A DNA stretch of 64,000 nucleotides. Origin: Saxidomus purpurata. Taxonomy: Eukaryota; Mollusca; Bivalvia; Venerida; Veneridae. The stretch lies in NCBI GenBank assembly GCA_022818135.1, contig JAFMSR010000008.1, positions 35,023,712 through 35,087,711 on the forward strand. Reading direction: 5' to 3'. Made by a program: the position numbers and the translations under genes. A model generated the notes under the pieces. That model was not told where the DNA came from and ran no database searches. It was given only the letters and a program-made list of their open reading frames with translations. Below are positions 22,810 to 35,200 of the stretch, in pieces (within the stretch, counting starts at the first letter, position 1; the number at the start of each line of letters is the position of its first letter).

Positions 22810-22902
22810 CTGCAATACAGTGTAGGCAACTTGTGATTTTTCTTGGTACACTTCGGCTATATATGTTCTATTATCTAAACTATCTAGAGATGCATAAAGA
22901 TC
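22810..22902 (-). CDS. Candidate alternative exon with YxxL motifs
   Basis: Minus-strand TTTCAG precedes and CAG|GTAAAG follows a 93-base, 31-codon open stretch, phase 0 on both sides. That is compatible with joining to the SCARB2-like transmembrane exon, which ends in phase 0. It would encode a tail containing Y-A-S-L and Y-T-V-L (tyrosine sorting-like motifs) with acidic residues between. It lies beyond the likely terminal exon at 23857, so it would be an alternative tail, part of another gene, or chance. No continuation exon was found. Confidence 0.3.
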
Positions 22903-23856
22903 CTGAAATTTAAGGCCGCTACATAAAATACATGATAGTAGCATTGTTTTACCAGTGTGTGATAAGAAGCAAAATGTACATGTATGTAAATCATATAAAA
23001 TGGAACGCAAATGTACAATTTTTTTGGAAAAAACAACACAAACAAATCTGAGCCTGATAAGCAAAGTCAAACTTTTATATATGTGCTGTCAGATGTCAGC
23101 AGGCTGGACTATTCATAACACTTTGATTGTACACTTTAAACATTTCTATCAAAGGCTTAAATTTGTTTAAAGTCATTTAATTCTATCATCAAGTCTCATA
23201 CCTGTCAACACTTTCTCGTTGCTTTAAATGAATCCAATAGGTTATTACTGAGACACAAGCTAACTTAAGCATGAAAAATTTTGTAAGTTAAAATGTTCAT
23301 AATTTCCATTAATTTCAATCAAGAGCTTTGTGACTTGGATCTTTAAATGCCCTGAAGGCTTTACTTAAGTTTCAAATTAATCCAATCATAAGCTACTGAA
23401 ATATGAGGCTGATAGTAGCTTGCATGCAAAGCTTTAACCAAAAGTGACTGTAACAGCCCTCCTTATTCTCTGAATAGTCAAGATGAAAATAACATGTTTT
23501 CCATATCTTCAAATAAATCATTACCATTCTCTGAGTACTGCCTTTTTTTATCGTTTAGAGGTATTCATTTTTAAATTAGTACATTAAATTTTCAGATACA
23601 AAAATATTCAGCACTATGTATGTCAATATTAAAGATTAGATCTACACTGTGTCTGAAATTCTGAATAGCCCTGTTTCAATTGAAATTAGCACTTTTGATA
23701 ACAAATGGATCTAACCTTTCCAAAAATATATATCCGGTACACAAGTTAAAAAAAAAAATACAAATAATTCTCAAGTCCTTGAATGCTGAGTGGATTTATT
23801 GTGTACAATATCACAGTTATATGAGCTGTATCTTGGTGGATGTATCAGTTGATCAA

Positions 23857-23904
23857 TCAGGAATGTACTAGAGCATCTCTGTCACCCTGCATCTCCCTAT
23901 TCCT
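23857..23904 (-). CDS. SCARB2: SCARB2-like terminal exon (cytoplasmic tail)
   Basis: TTTCAG precedes 15 codons and TGA, entered in phase 0 as the previous exon requires. The peptide R-N-R-E-M-Q-G-D-R-D-A-L-V-H-S ends D-x-x-x-L-V plus two residues. The vertebrate LIMP-2 tail likewise ends with an acidic dileucine-type signal two residues before its end. The match in layout is the main support. A long intron (about 4.9 kb) separates it from the transmembrane exon. Confidence 0.65.
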   Translation of the reverse strand, partial: RNREMQGDRDALVHS

Positions 23905-26900
23905 CTGAAACAGACATTACAAAACAACATATAATATATAATTTTGTCTTGCACATTGAAACATCGACCAAAATGCAGGACGGTACTCTTCTGTATGCTT
24001 GGGATATTTGTTTTCACAGCAACAAGACTTCTTATCATGAAGTTTGCATACATAGAATTTCAGTTAATCTTGATATCTATGCCAATTTCTTCTATTCTTT
24101 TTATACATATTTGTAAAACTAATTTAAAAGCAACAAATGAATTTTTTGAGTCTAAAATTACTCATGCCCTAATAATGAAAATGAAGTATGCTATAACCAT
24201 GATAAGTATTAATTATTACATAAATTTCAACAGCGAACTGACAATGACTTGTTAATCTGAAAATAATTCATCAGGAAGTACACTTCAAAAACAATCTGGA
24301 AACGACCCATCACAAAGAGCACTTTAAGTAATAGAGTACTGTTTGCGAGAATAATTTCATTATTTTGAGGAGGCATAGCCTAATGTAGTAGTTAGAGCAA
24401 ACAGTTCGCTATCTGATTTGTATCATGGCCAATTTCCTATACTGAGTCTTCTCTATTGAAACTGTGCTCTATTTCAGATAGATCACGGTTTTAAGCTCCA
24501 CCCCCTTGCACAAAGCAAGGTATCAATTCATAAATCGATTAGTTCTCTCTTATGTAGATTCACCCAAAAGCCATGATACAAACACAGAAAACAAGGAATT
24601 AGTAGAAAGAGAAATTGTGCATATTTATGTAATGGTATTTGGTATTATGACACAAACATACAATGTTCACTTCTTAATACATATGCTAAATGATGACACA
24701 GGAGCTAATTCATTGAATCTGTATGATTTGATGTAAAGAAAGAATGCAAAAAAATGCATCCCTTTTCTTTGTGTACCATATGTGCATACCTCTGCCAAAA
24801 GCAATGGATGTCTGTGTACCCAGAAGTACCTTTATCTATACCAGATTTATATTGTGGTTCTTGTAACAGAACCTTTTCTCTTCTTTTACTAAACCCTAAA
24901 TTATTGTTTTGGTATTCACCTTTTCTGGTATTGAAAAGTACAGGCTTTAACTGATCTTTTAATGTATCTGAAATTGTAAAAAGCCCAGAAAAACAGAATG
25001 GATGAATGAATGGTGTTTGATGGTGCTGGGCTCATTGACTTTCAAGGCCATATAGTGCTCACTAAAATCTTTGTATCAAATATGTAATAGACATGAATGT
25101 GTTAAGTGATGTGCGGCCACTTCCTTGGTTTGAGTTACCACTTGCATGGGGCTTTGTAATGTCTACAGGGACCTCAGCTCACCAACCCTAGTTACAATAA
25201 ATGCAGCACATCAGCCACAGTGGTTGCAATTGTATCATATTTCTTTGCTCTTAACAAAATGCAAAGCAATATTAAGATTCTTGATTCTGTGAGGTATTAA
25301 TAATACATGAACATGCTTTAATTCCTACATACATTCCTACATGCAGTATCTGAACGAGATTTTCTGTTACTATATAAACAAGCGGGCTCAGATGTTTCGG
25401 CATGTTTGTTCAAGTCAGCAGAAGAAATAAGCACTATGCTAATGATGACAGAAGCATGTTTTTAGCTTAATGTAAAAGAATATTCACTTCAAGCAAAACA
25501 TCGAGGACCGCAAGCAATAATTTTGAAACTATATAATTTCTATAAAGCGTTACAACCATTTCGCACTCACCCCTAAATACTCTAAGCTTTGATGGTAAAA
25601 AGATATTTACTTTACACATTACATACTGAAAGCTTTGTTAATCAAAAGATTTTCAGTTCAGGCATAAAATGCTCTAAGCTGTTTAATTAAAATATTTTCT
25701 GACGATGTGTTACATGCTCTAAGCTTTGTTAATCAAAAGATATTAAGTTGATACGTTAATAGATATTCATTTGAGGGATTACATGCTGTTAGTTTTGTTA
25801 GTTTAGAAATACTCAGTTTGTGCAATTAAAGATTTAAGTTTTGTTAGTTAGAATATTCTTGGTTGATGCATTTTATGCTGTACGCTTAAATAGTAAAAAG
25901 AATTTCAGTTTAAGCTGAGTTAAAATACACTCTTTACATACATTACATGCTTTAAGCTGTGACAGTTAATATATAATATTCAGTTAATGCATAACATATT
26001 TTAAATAACATATTTTGTGTTATAATAGTTACATAGTAAATGATATACGACTTCTTACTTATTAATTGATTTAGTGGTTAAATTTGTTTTTTCACTGCAT
26101 GTATTGTTCATACATACCGTGTTTTATGCTTTGAAAGTTAAAAGATATCTAATTCTAGCATTACTTGCTTTAGAAATTACATTTTCCTGTCCAAAATAAT
26201 CAGCCACGAACCTACATATGTCCTATGGAAAGTTCTTTGTAGCTGTGACTCTGTAAATATATATATTATATACTTGACATTCTTTGTTTTATTGTGGTTA
26301 AGGCAACAGGTTACTATACTTGTCAGAAAAGAACTTCTGATGCGGAAATTCTGCATCTGAAATAGCTGGCCTGCAAAACGTTGCTCTTTTGGTGATATAA
26401 GGTAAGTGATACATGTATGCAAGTTCTATGAAAATTCAAATAATTTCACTTCCAATGGCAGGCTACAAATTGCTATTTTAACAAATGTTTTTGCCATGTT
26501 ATTTCTAAATCCCCTGTGGTGTGACAAAGTTATATTTGGTGTCTCAATTTGACCTTGTCTTTTACTTTAGACCTGAATTTTCAACCATGCACTTTATGTC
26601 ATCATGGTAAACATTTGTTCACCCAGTTATTTCATTGCCAAAATGCAGTCTACATTAGCCATGATGGATGCACATGCATGCATGCTTGTCTATAAACCAA
26701 TTATTATGACACCAATATTAAGTTTGTGTGCCAAGTAATTTTTCAAATTCCTCAAATGACAAGGTTACAAACCCACCAAACTAAAACACATAGATCTTTT
26801 TCCCCCATATATGTAGCCTTTAATTTTGTAATACAGACCTGGGTGCTGCATGTGACATGCCATGCCACTATGCATGCCATGCCACTATGAACATCACAAC

Positions 26901-29187
26901 ATGCATTACAAAGTTACCATCATAACTCCTAACAGACGGTTGTACATGCAACAAACAACCACACTGACAACCATGTCCAGCTCAACAATAAGACATTTTC
27001 ACACTACACACAAGGACAATTATTGCCAAACATCTTGGAGACAGATCTGAGTCACTGAGAATTAAGACCCTTTTAAATACATTTTTATGACGTTAGTATT
27101 AAATGTTATTAAAGAATTAACTAGAAAAGGTGGAACTACACAGCAAAGAACTTAAGTTACCACACAGCAATATGTGAAAATATATCAGCACCACATATTA
27201 TTCAAAGTTTGAGTTCAAATACTCAAAGTGACCTGTAATTATTTGCTATGTTGGAAAATAGATCTTGTTAGTATTCACTTCAATGTATGATTTATCTATT
27301 TACATGTGTCCCTTAAATGATTACATACTCTCCATTTCATTGATGATGAGCCCGTATTTTTTCTGTTTAACAATAAAATACATTCATATTTATTTTATAA
27401 TTTAATTAAAAAATTAATTTCAAATCGGAGACCAAAGTATGTGGAACAGCCAAACCACTTTGTTACTCAAGTTGTTCTGTGACGGACAAATGAACAGTAA
27501 GGATTCCGGTCAGACCTTTTAAGGGGGGTCACTGCTGAAATTCAAAATAACAAGAAATTTTATTGACCCTGTTTTTTATGGAGACTAATATTTTGCTAGT
27601 TAATTTCTGGAAAAATAATGATGGGTCAATGACTTAACTTTTTCGCAATATTAATATTTAGTGATACACTATCAGATCAAGGTGCTTAATGCAGAATTAG
27701 CTAGAATTTTGGTATTATAAACGTTTATGTATGTGGTGTATGTTTCAGAATGGATATCACTTTCTAATCTTTTCTTATGTAGTATATCATACTTTAGGAT
27801 GAAAAATTAGAGATAGTGGTATTTCTATCATCATCTGAATAAATATTACGCTCCTTATTATTACCCCACCCACTTTACTAAAATTCATTTTTTCAATTTT
27901 TGATAAATGAATATTTCATGATAAAGGAGTAACAAGCTTTTTCAGATATTTTGTCTGCAGTTTGATTAAAACCTTTGTTTTAGAATGCAAAAATAAAAAA
28001 TGGGGGTCAATGTGCATATAAGAAAAGAAATTCAATAAAAACTGACAAAAAATGTGTGTTTTAGATTTCGGAGCTTTGAGATATGACGGCATATGTCTGT
28101 GACAAAGAACTGTAAAATAAACTAGTTATTAATGAATTTTTATATCCTAACAATTCTTCGTATAATACAGTTTGAATTATGTAAATATCTTAAATGGTTT
28201 TTGAGAAATGACTATTTTTGTACCCCTACCCCCATTTTTGGCATATGACAAAATTTGTCAATTTAGTCACCAAATGTGAGGTCAAAATATTTTTTCTCAG
28301 AAATGTTCAATTTTTTTACGCTAAAATATTCCTATTGTGCCTAAGTTCACTACTACCTAATTGTTTTTTCCAGTTAACTCATCATTTTTGAAATACAACA
28401 AATGTAAATTTCCGGAAGTGCACAAATCCAAAACCTCACCAGTGACCCCCCTTAAGAGATGTGCCGACTGAAATGGTTACATGCCAGTCACAATCACCGC
28501 ACCTTGGTTTTAACACAGTATGGCTCATTTCATCTCAAACACTTTATTTTTACCATACTCTTAGAAGACAGTTCTTCAGGAAATATTGCTATCAACAAAT
28601 ACTGTAAAATGCTTACTTTCTCTACACTTAAAAATTTGTAATTTCATTTATCAGTGACTAGAACAACAATGTTTTAATGTACTTCTGTTTCTTATAATTA
28701 AATATCTGCCAATGCCTTTCACACTAAAAAACTCTACTCTTATGAAAAAAACACATATATTACATATGTTATTATAATATAGTTTATATAACACAATATT
28801 GTGTAGTGTTATGCACCAACTGACCTGTCCCATAACTTTCTTCCATACAATGATCATGACGGCCAATAAAACAAGTGCTGCACCAAGACCTATGGCTATC
28901 CAAATACAAACATGTATTGCCATCAGGGGTGTACCAAGCTCGGATTTGAACTCATCTGCCAGTGAATCTGTAATCTCGGAACTCTGTAATAGCAAAGTTT
29001 TTCTTGCATAAAGGATCGGCATTTCCGGTAATTTTTAACCATGGTGGAAAATAGTTCTTGCATATCAGATCAGCATTTCTGGTAATTTTACTCTTGGAAA
29101 AAAAGGGGTGTTTTTTTTTTTAAAAAAAAAAAATTTTTTTTATTTTTTTTTAAAAATAAAAAAAAAAGATTTTTTTTTTTTTTAAAA

Positions 29188-29236
<49 letters not shown>

Positions 29237-32200
29237 GGTTTTTTTTATTTATTTTTTTTAGGGGGGGGGGAGAGAGGAAAAAAAAATTTTTTTTTTTGTA
29301 TTTTTTTTTTTAAAAAAAATTTTTTTTTTTAAAGGGGTTTTTTTTTAAAAAATTTTTTTTTTTTTTTTTTTTTTAAAATAATTTTTTATTAGATGTTATT
29401 GCCAAATCTTACCCCTAACTGTGCTTAGCTTCTAAATGGACCAGTCCATATAAAGTCCATCTTTAGATAAGGGCGGCACCATTATTTGTTCAAAGGGATG
29501 CTCAATGAAAACTTACTGACTGAAAAGCTGATCATGATCTACATCGATAGCAACAGCAAAACTACTTGCCACCAGCAGCGTGAAAGTTGAATACCTAACA
29601 TAACTTACACATTTTTTATTAGAGATCTGAGTTATGTTGTACCTGCACCCAGTTGTTTGAAACTTTGATAAACAATTAAAGTGATATTACTGTTCAAAGT
29701 GACCATCAAAATTTTAAATAAAACATTAATTAGTGATTTATACCCCTAGAATAATAAACATTGCCATACTTATAACCCAAAAATATGGATCAGTATAACA
29801 GTTTCATTCAGATTGAATATAGAAGAAATCTGTAAAATCTTTTATGACTATCCTAGTCAAAACCAAGCAAATTCAGTGAATTTATGTCCCCCGCCAAATG
29901 AAGAAAATAGCTGAAAAGGAACAACTGGAAAGTGTATTGGTCCGTCTGTTTCAGAAAAAAAAAACATTTTTAAAATTTCACCACCCCACTGGGGCCTCAT
30001 CTCCAGGGACAATATTCCTCCGCCTTTGGTGGGGGATAATAAAAAATCCACCCTTTTGGTTATGTATATATCTTAATTTGTATTTGTCAATAACAGACAT
30101 AACTTGGTAAACTTATTTCTTATATGTTTTTAAAGCATGCACTGTGTTCTTAGCATTATTCTTAACTATGAATCAATGTGACCACTTTGAAGGGTAATAT
30201 AACAAGGGCAAACACAGGCGCGTAGGACGGAAATTGACATTGGGGCCGCGGAAGGGTGGGCTCGGGAGGGTGTCCCCTCCCGTCGAGAAATTTTTCAATT
30301 TTAAGCATTGAAAGACTCGATTTCCAGTGAGTTCAGGTTTTATTTTCATGTTTTTTCTAAACCTTTTTCGGTTAAAATAGTTGATAGATATATTGTGTTA
30401 AATCACTAATGTGTTTGTATTACTGTGAAAATCGGTATCAAATATTCGCGGCCCCATTGCCGTTACTAGCCAGAATATTGGGGCCGCGGCCGCGGCCCCA
30501 GCGGCCCCAGCTCCTACGCGCCTGAAACAGTCAGTTAACTTTAAGGGTTATATTTCTGCAGTTTGAAAAGACTTATTAAACAAATTTGTGCATTCAAGGG
30601 AATGAGGACTGAAAACTCTTCAAAAGCAAAATCAAAATAGTCCACTAGTGTTGCCAACTAAGAATTATTGTTCTCAATCAAAATTTGTTCAATGGTTGGC
30701 TTAACAGCTGTTGAAAGTTTCGAACAACCGGGTCCTGTCGATAAACCAGAAGTTTTTTACTTTAAACTTGCGTAGTTACACATAAACAAATATTTACCTC
30801 ATTCAACCAAATCACTGGAAGTACTGTCCTGGTCAATTGGTCTGTTTGCCTGAAACACAACACAAGTTCCCTTTAGAAGAATCGAGGACTTAAATGAAAG
30901 AACACAATTTTAGAACATTTTTCTCCAAATTCACCTGAAAATCTATATACAGGAATGTAAATGTTGAAAAGGCATTTTACAAATACACACTGTCAAGTAA
31001 ATATTAGGGAAATATGTTTCAATCATGGACAACCTTGGGATAGTAGACATGCAGAAACTTGGGCGATAGGGTAGGATGAAAACTGATGGAATATGATATT
31101 TGTGGCATGAGCAGATGCAATAACTAGATGCTCACGTGCAACATGTCGAGCCCGCCATATGTCAAATAGGCTAACTCCTTACCAAGTAGAGATGGGTCAA
31201 AGTACACCTAAATAATGGATGTAACATGCATGTTGTACCACAAAAAGTGGTCTCGATTTTTCTCTACAGCCAGTAATAAAAAAGTTACAATATAAGCTAT
31301 TTATAGTAACAACAAAGGGAAGTAATTCTAAAAACAAGGGTAACCCATGGTGGTGAACATTTGTACAAAGTAACATCAAAATCCCTCCATACATGAAGAA
31401 GAAATGCTCCAGACAAAGATATTCTTGACTTTGAACTTTAACCTCGAAGTGTGACCTTGACTTTAGACCTGGTTCTTGCGCATGACACTCCGTCTCATGA
31501 TGGTGAACATTTGTGCCAAGTTAAATTAAAATCCCTCCATGCATGAAAAAGATATGCTCCGGACAAAGTCATTCTTGAATTTGACCTTTAACCTCCAAGT
31601 GTGACCTTGACCTTAGACCTAGGGACCTGGTTCTTGCACATGACACTCCGTCTCATGATGGTGAACATTTGTGCCAATTATTATCAAAATCCCTCCAGGC
31701 ATGAAAAAGATATGGTCCGGACAAAATCGGATGGACGGACGCACGGACATACACCGAACCGCCAAAAGTGACAACTATATCGAGCTCACCGCAAGCAGGC
31801 TCGACAAAAAGCATGTAGTATAGCGACATCTATGTAGTATAGCGACTGTCATATAAAATACATTAATCCTGAACCAAAGAATCAGTCAGGTTCCACTTTA
31901 CATGGACACAAACTTACATCTACATTTATATTTGGGTAAACTTTATGTGCATATATTTGTGAAATCTCTACAATAAACTCCATATATAATGAAATTCCTG
32001 ATATAAGGAACAAGTTATCTCTGTCCAAGTTTTCTTTCTTACTTCATTTTATGTAAAAATGATGTATGGATATAACAAACTCCGAATATAACAAACACAT
32101 TTAATATATGGTCATAAGGAGTTTGTTATAAACAGAGTTTACTGTACTATCCTCCCTGCAACTTCCAAGATGGTTCTAAAGTTGACTGCTGATGTCATAA

Positions 32201-35200
32201 AACATTTCATCAACTATTCAGCCACTTACTTGATATGATCCACCTTCTCCAGCAAAATATTTATTTGCAACTTCTTGGCTGCATAGAAGGCTGCTCCTGT
32301 GTACTGAAAATAGAACAAGTAAACCACCTTGTCTATTGTTAAGAGTTTGAATTATCAACAAAAAAAATTTCTAATCTGCTTATTTTAATAAGTATTCATG
32401 AAATTCTTGCAGGATACTCCAGAGGCAGTACAGAGAAAGGTAGATAATGTCAAAAACTTGAGAACAGCAGCTATTGTTATAACTATCTTCTAGCATAAGC
32501 AAACATGTTTGATTTCTGTTCAATGTTTTCTTTAACTCACCCACACATCCAGTTTTGTGTTTGTACACTTGTAATACGCTTTCTGCTACATTTTGTTATA
32601 CTCCAACTCAAATTCATCCACTTTGCAGCTTACTTACAGGCTCAATTTGACTCTTCATCCATTGTATTTACTTGACCTTTGCTCTGTGACATGCCCTCTG
32701 GCATGAGGCCTTTGTACTTTGAACATTGTACATATACAATTTCCTCTTTGGATTTAGCAAAATATATAGATTCTCTGCAATTTCTGTTTCACTTGAGAAT
32801 ACTTACAGGCTCTATGTCAATGAAGGTACCATGTTCCTCTAGATTTGGATGCATTCCATTCACACCATGTATAATAGACGGGGCGGCATTCAGGAAGTGA
32901 GGCTGAGAGAAGATAATTGGCGCTCCTGAAAATATAAACAAGTATTTAACACGTCAAACTTTAACCGAGTACCCATTTTGAGAAAAAATTCCCACTTGTT
33001 ATTGAGGAAAGAAACCGCATAGACAATTTCCCTCTAACATAATTAGAAAAAGTTTTTCCTAAAGATGATATAATTGCTGAGGATTTGAGTATTAAAGAGT
33101 TAACAGTTTAAAATATTAGACTTCTTTACTTGCAAGAGTATATTGCCACAATTAAGTCATAATACAGTAAATTGTAGGATATTTCTGTCAATGATTCTGT
33201 ATTACATACCTAAGTGACAGTTTTCAACATTTAGAAGTCCTGACTCAAGACAGTTATCAGAGGGGGTACAGTATCCCTTATTAGCTGGGTTATCTGTGTG
33301 TGACTGGAAGACCTCGGGTGGTGTTGAAAACCTGTATACATCAATACCCTTCTGCTTGTTATCTCTGACGTAAGTGAAATAGATAGACCTGAAATAAACA
33401 CACACATCTATACATATTCATCATCCAAAATAGTCACAGGTGATTTCATTCGTTCTACTATACACATGTACAATACTTAGTTCCCTCGATGATATATACA
33501 AATCTTGAATAAATATCTCTGCAACTAGACCTACATGTACACATAGAAGAATGAATCCTCCAAATAAGAGAAAATGCAGTAGACAAAAAACATACTACAG
33601 CTAAAATAGATGCAATGACTTGGCAAAGGGCCGAGGTATAGAACATCAAAGACACATGCTATTCTTAATTCAGAGTGTATTTTTTTCTGGCACTGTCAAC
33701 TAAATTACTTAACATGTTGAAAACAACTTACCTGCACAAATCTGAGGAAAAGACAAACACTGTGTCCGTCTTCTTCATAAATGGATGGAATATGGTGCCA
33801 TCTACAAATGTAACAAGTACTTGTTCAGACTTTCATACTTAACAGGTTCTGATATTCATACTCCACAATCTGTTTTACTTGTAAATGTTCAAATAATCAA
33901 ATTTTTGCCAACATTTATTTAAGCTGCACATTTGTTCCTATACCCAAGACAAAATCTCTTCTGTACCCATCATAACTGTCCGATGTTGCTGCTGTGCACA
34001 GATATACAGGTAAAACAGGTCTGCATAAATAAACACTTAAATTCTAAGTAATTCCCCCTTCATGACCAGTGCAGATCATGACCAGCGTGCACATCTATGC
34101 TGTCTAATCACAGTGTTTTTTTTCGGGCCTTTTTGGGGCCGAAATTCAGCCCCATTCCCCTCCAAAATGAATATATATTTTTCCCCATTTTTGACAAAAA
34201 ATTCCCCTCAAAATGTTGAAAAAGTCTTTGATTTATTTAATCAAGAGATGGCCAAACTTTGTATAAAACATAAGTCTTCATAACTAAAACGCATCAGAAT
34301 CATTTCATGCAACTTTTAGATACCTTTCATGAGAAATAGTCACCCGAAAATCGCCGATTTTTCGTTTGTCACCTATTTTCGCGACCCCGATTTTTGTTAT
34401 TTTTTCAAGGAAAACGGTGCTCCAAAGATTAAACATGATACTAAAACAATGTTTTCAATTGAAAATAGCAGTATTACTTATTATTCACGTGTGTTTTAAC
34501 ACTAATGCTGTTAAGTTATGTTCCTGACACCATATTTTATATAAATTTTGTTATGTTAAATTCTAATGTCTTATCTTTATATTTGGCAAAAGAATAATGT
34601 CACTAACATACTTGATAGTTTTGGTTTCTTTTTTTTACGTTTTTAAACAGTATATTTTATACATTTCTAAAATTCCCCTTTTCAGGCAAAATTACTAAAA
34701 ATTCCCCTCCTGACGGGCCCTGCCACCTTTCCCCTCAGACTGAAAAAAAACACTGAATCATGATCTACACTGTTTGCTATTAAGTTGAGTACAGAGGTTC
34801 AGCAGGGTGAGATTTACTATATGAAGTATACATGTACTCACCTGTTCCATTTAGCATGTTGCACGTTTTTGTTGTCCAGAATGACAGAGTCCTTAAATAG
34901 AAGGCAAAAATATTTCTTAAACACACTAAATATATATATACAGTTAACTCATGTATAACAAACTCTTTGAGACCATTTAAATTTGTTGCTTATATCCAGA
35001 GTATGTTATATCTATATAGCATTTTCATTTCAGATAAAACAAGGATAAAAGCAGGCTCAGAAAATTTGCTCCTTATATCGGGAATTTTGCTATAATTATC
35101 TGGAGTCGTTATATACAGAGTTTACCGTATATATGTTGCAAATACTTCCAGCTACAAAAAATGCTTTATCCCTTGGAAAAAAGGTTTATACCTTTTAACA

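Noticed and set aside
24506..24954. Two plus-strand ORFs of 66-76 codons
   Set aside because: They start inside or next to a dispersed repeat, in an intron of the opposite-strand gene, with no recognisable domain.
28799..29011. Plus-strand ORF opposite the SCARB2-like transmembrane exon
   Set aside because: The minus strand has family similarity and splice sites; the plus-strand reading is a shadow.
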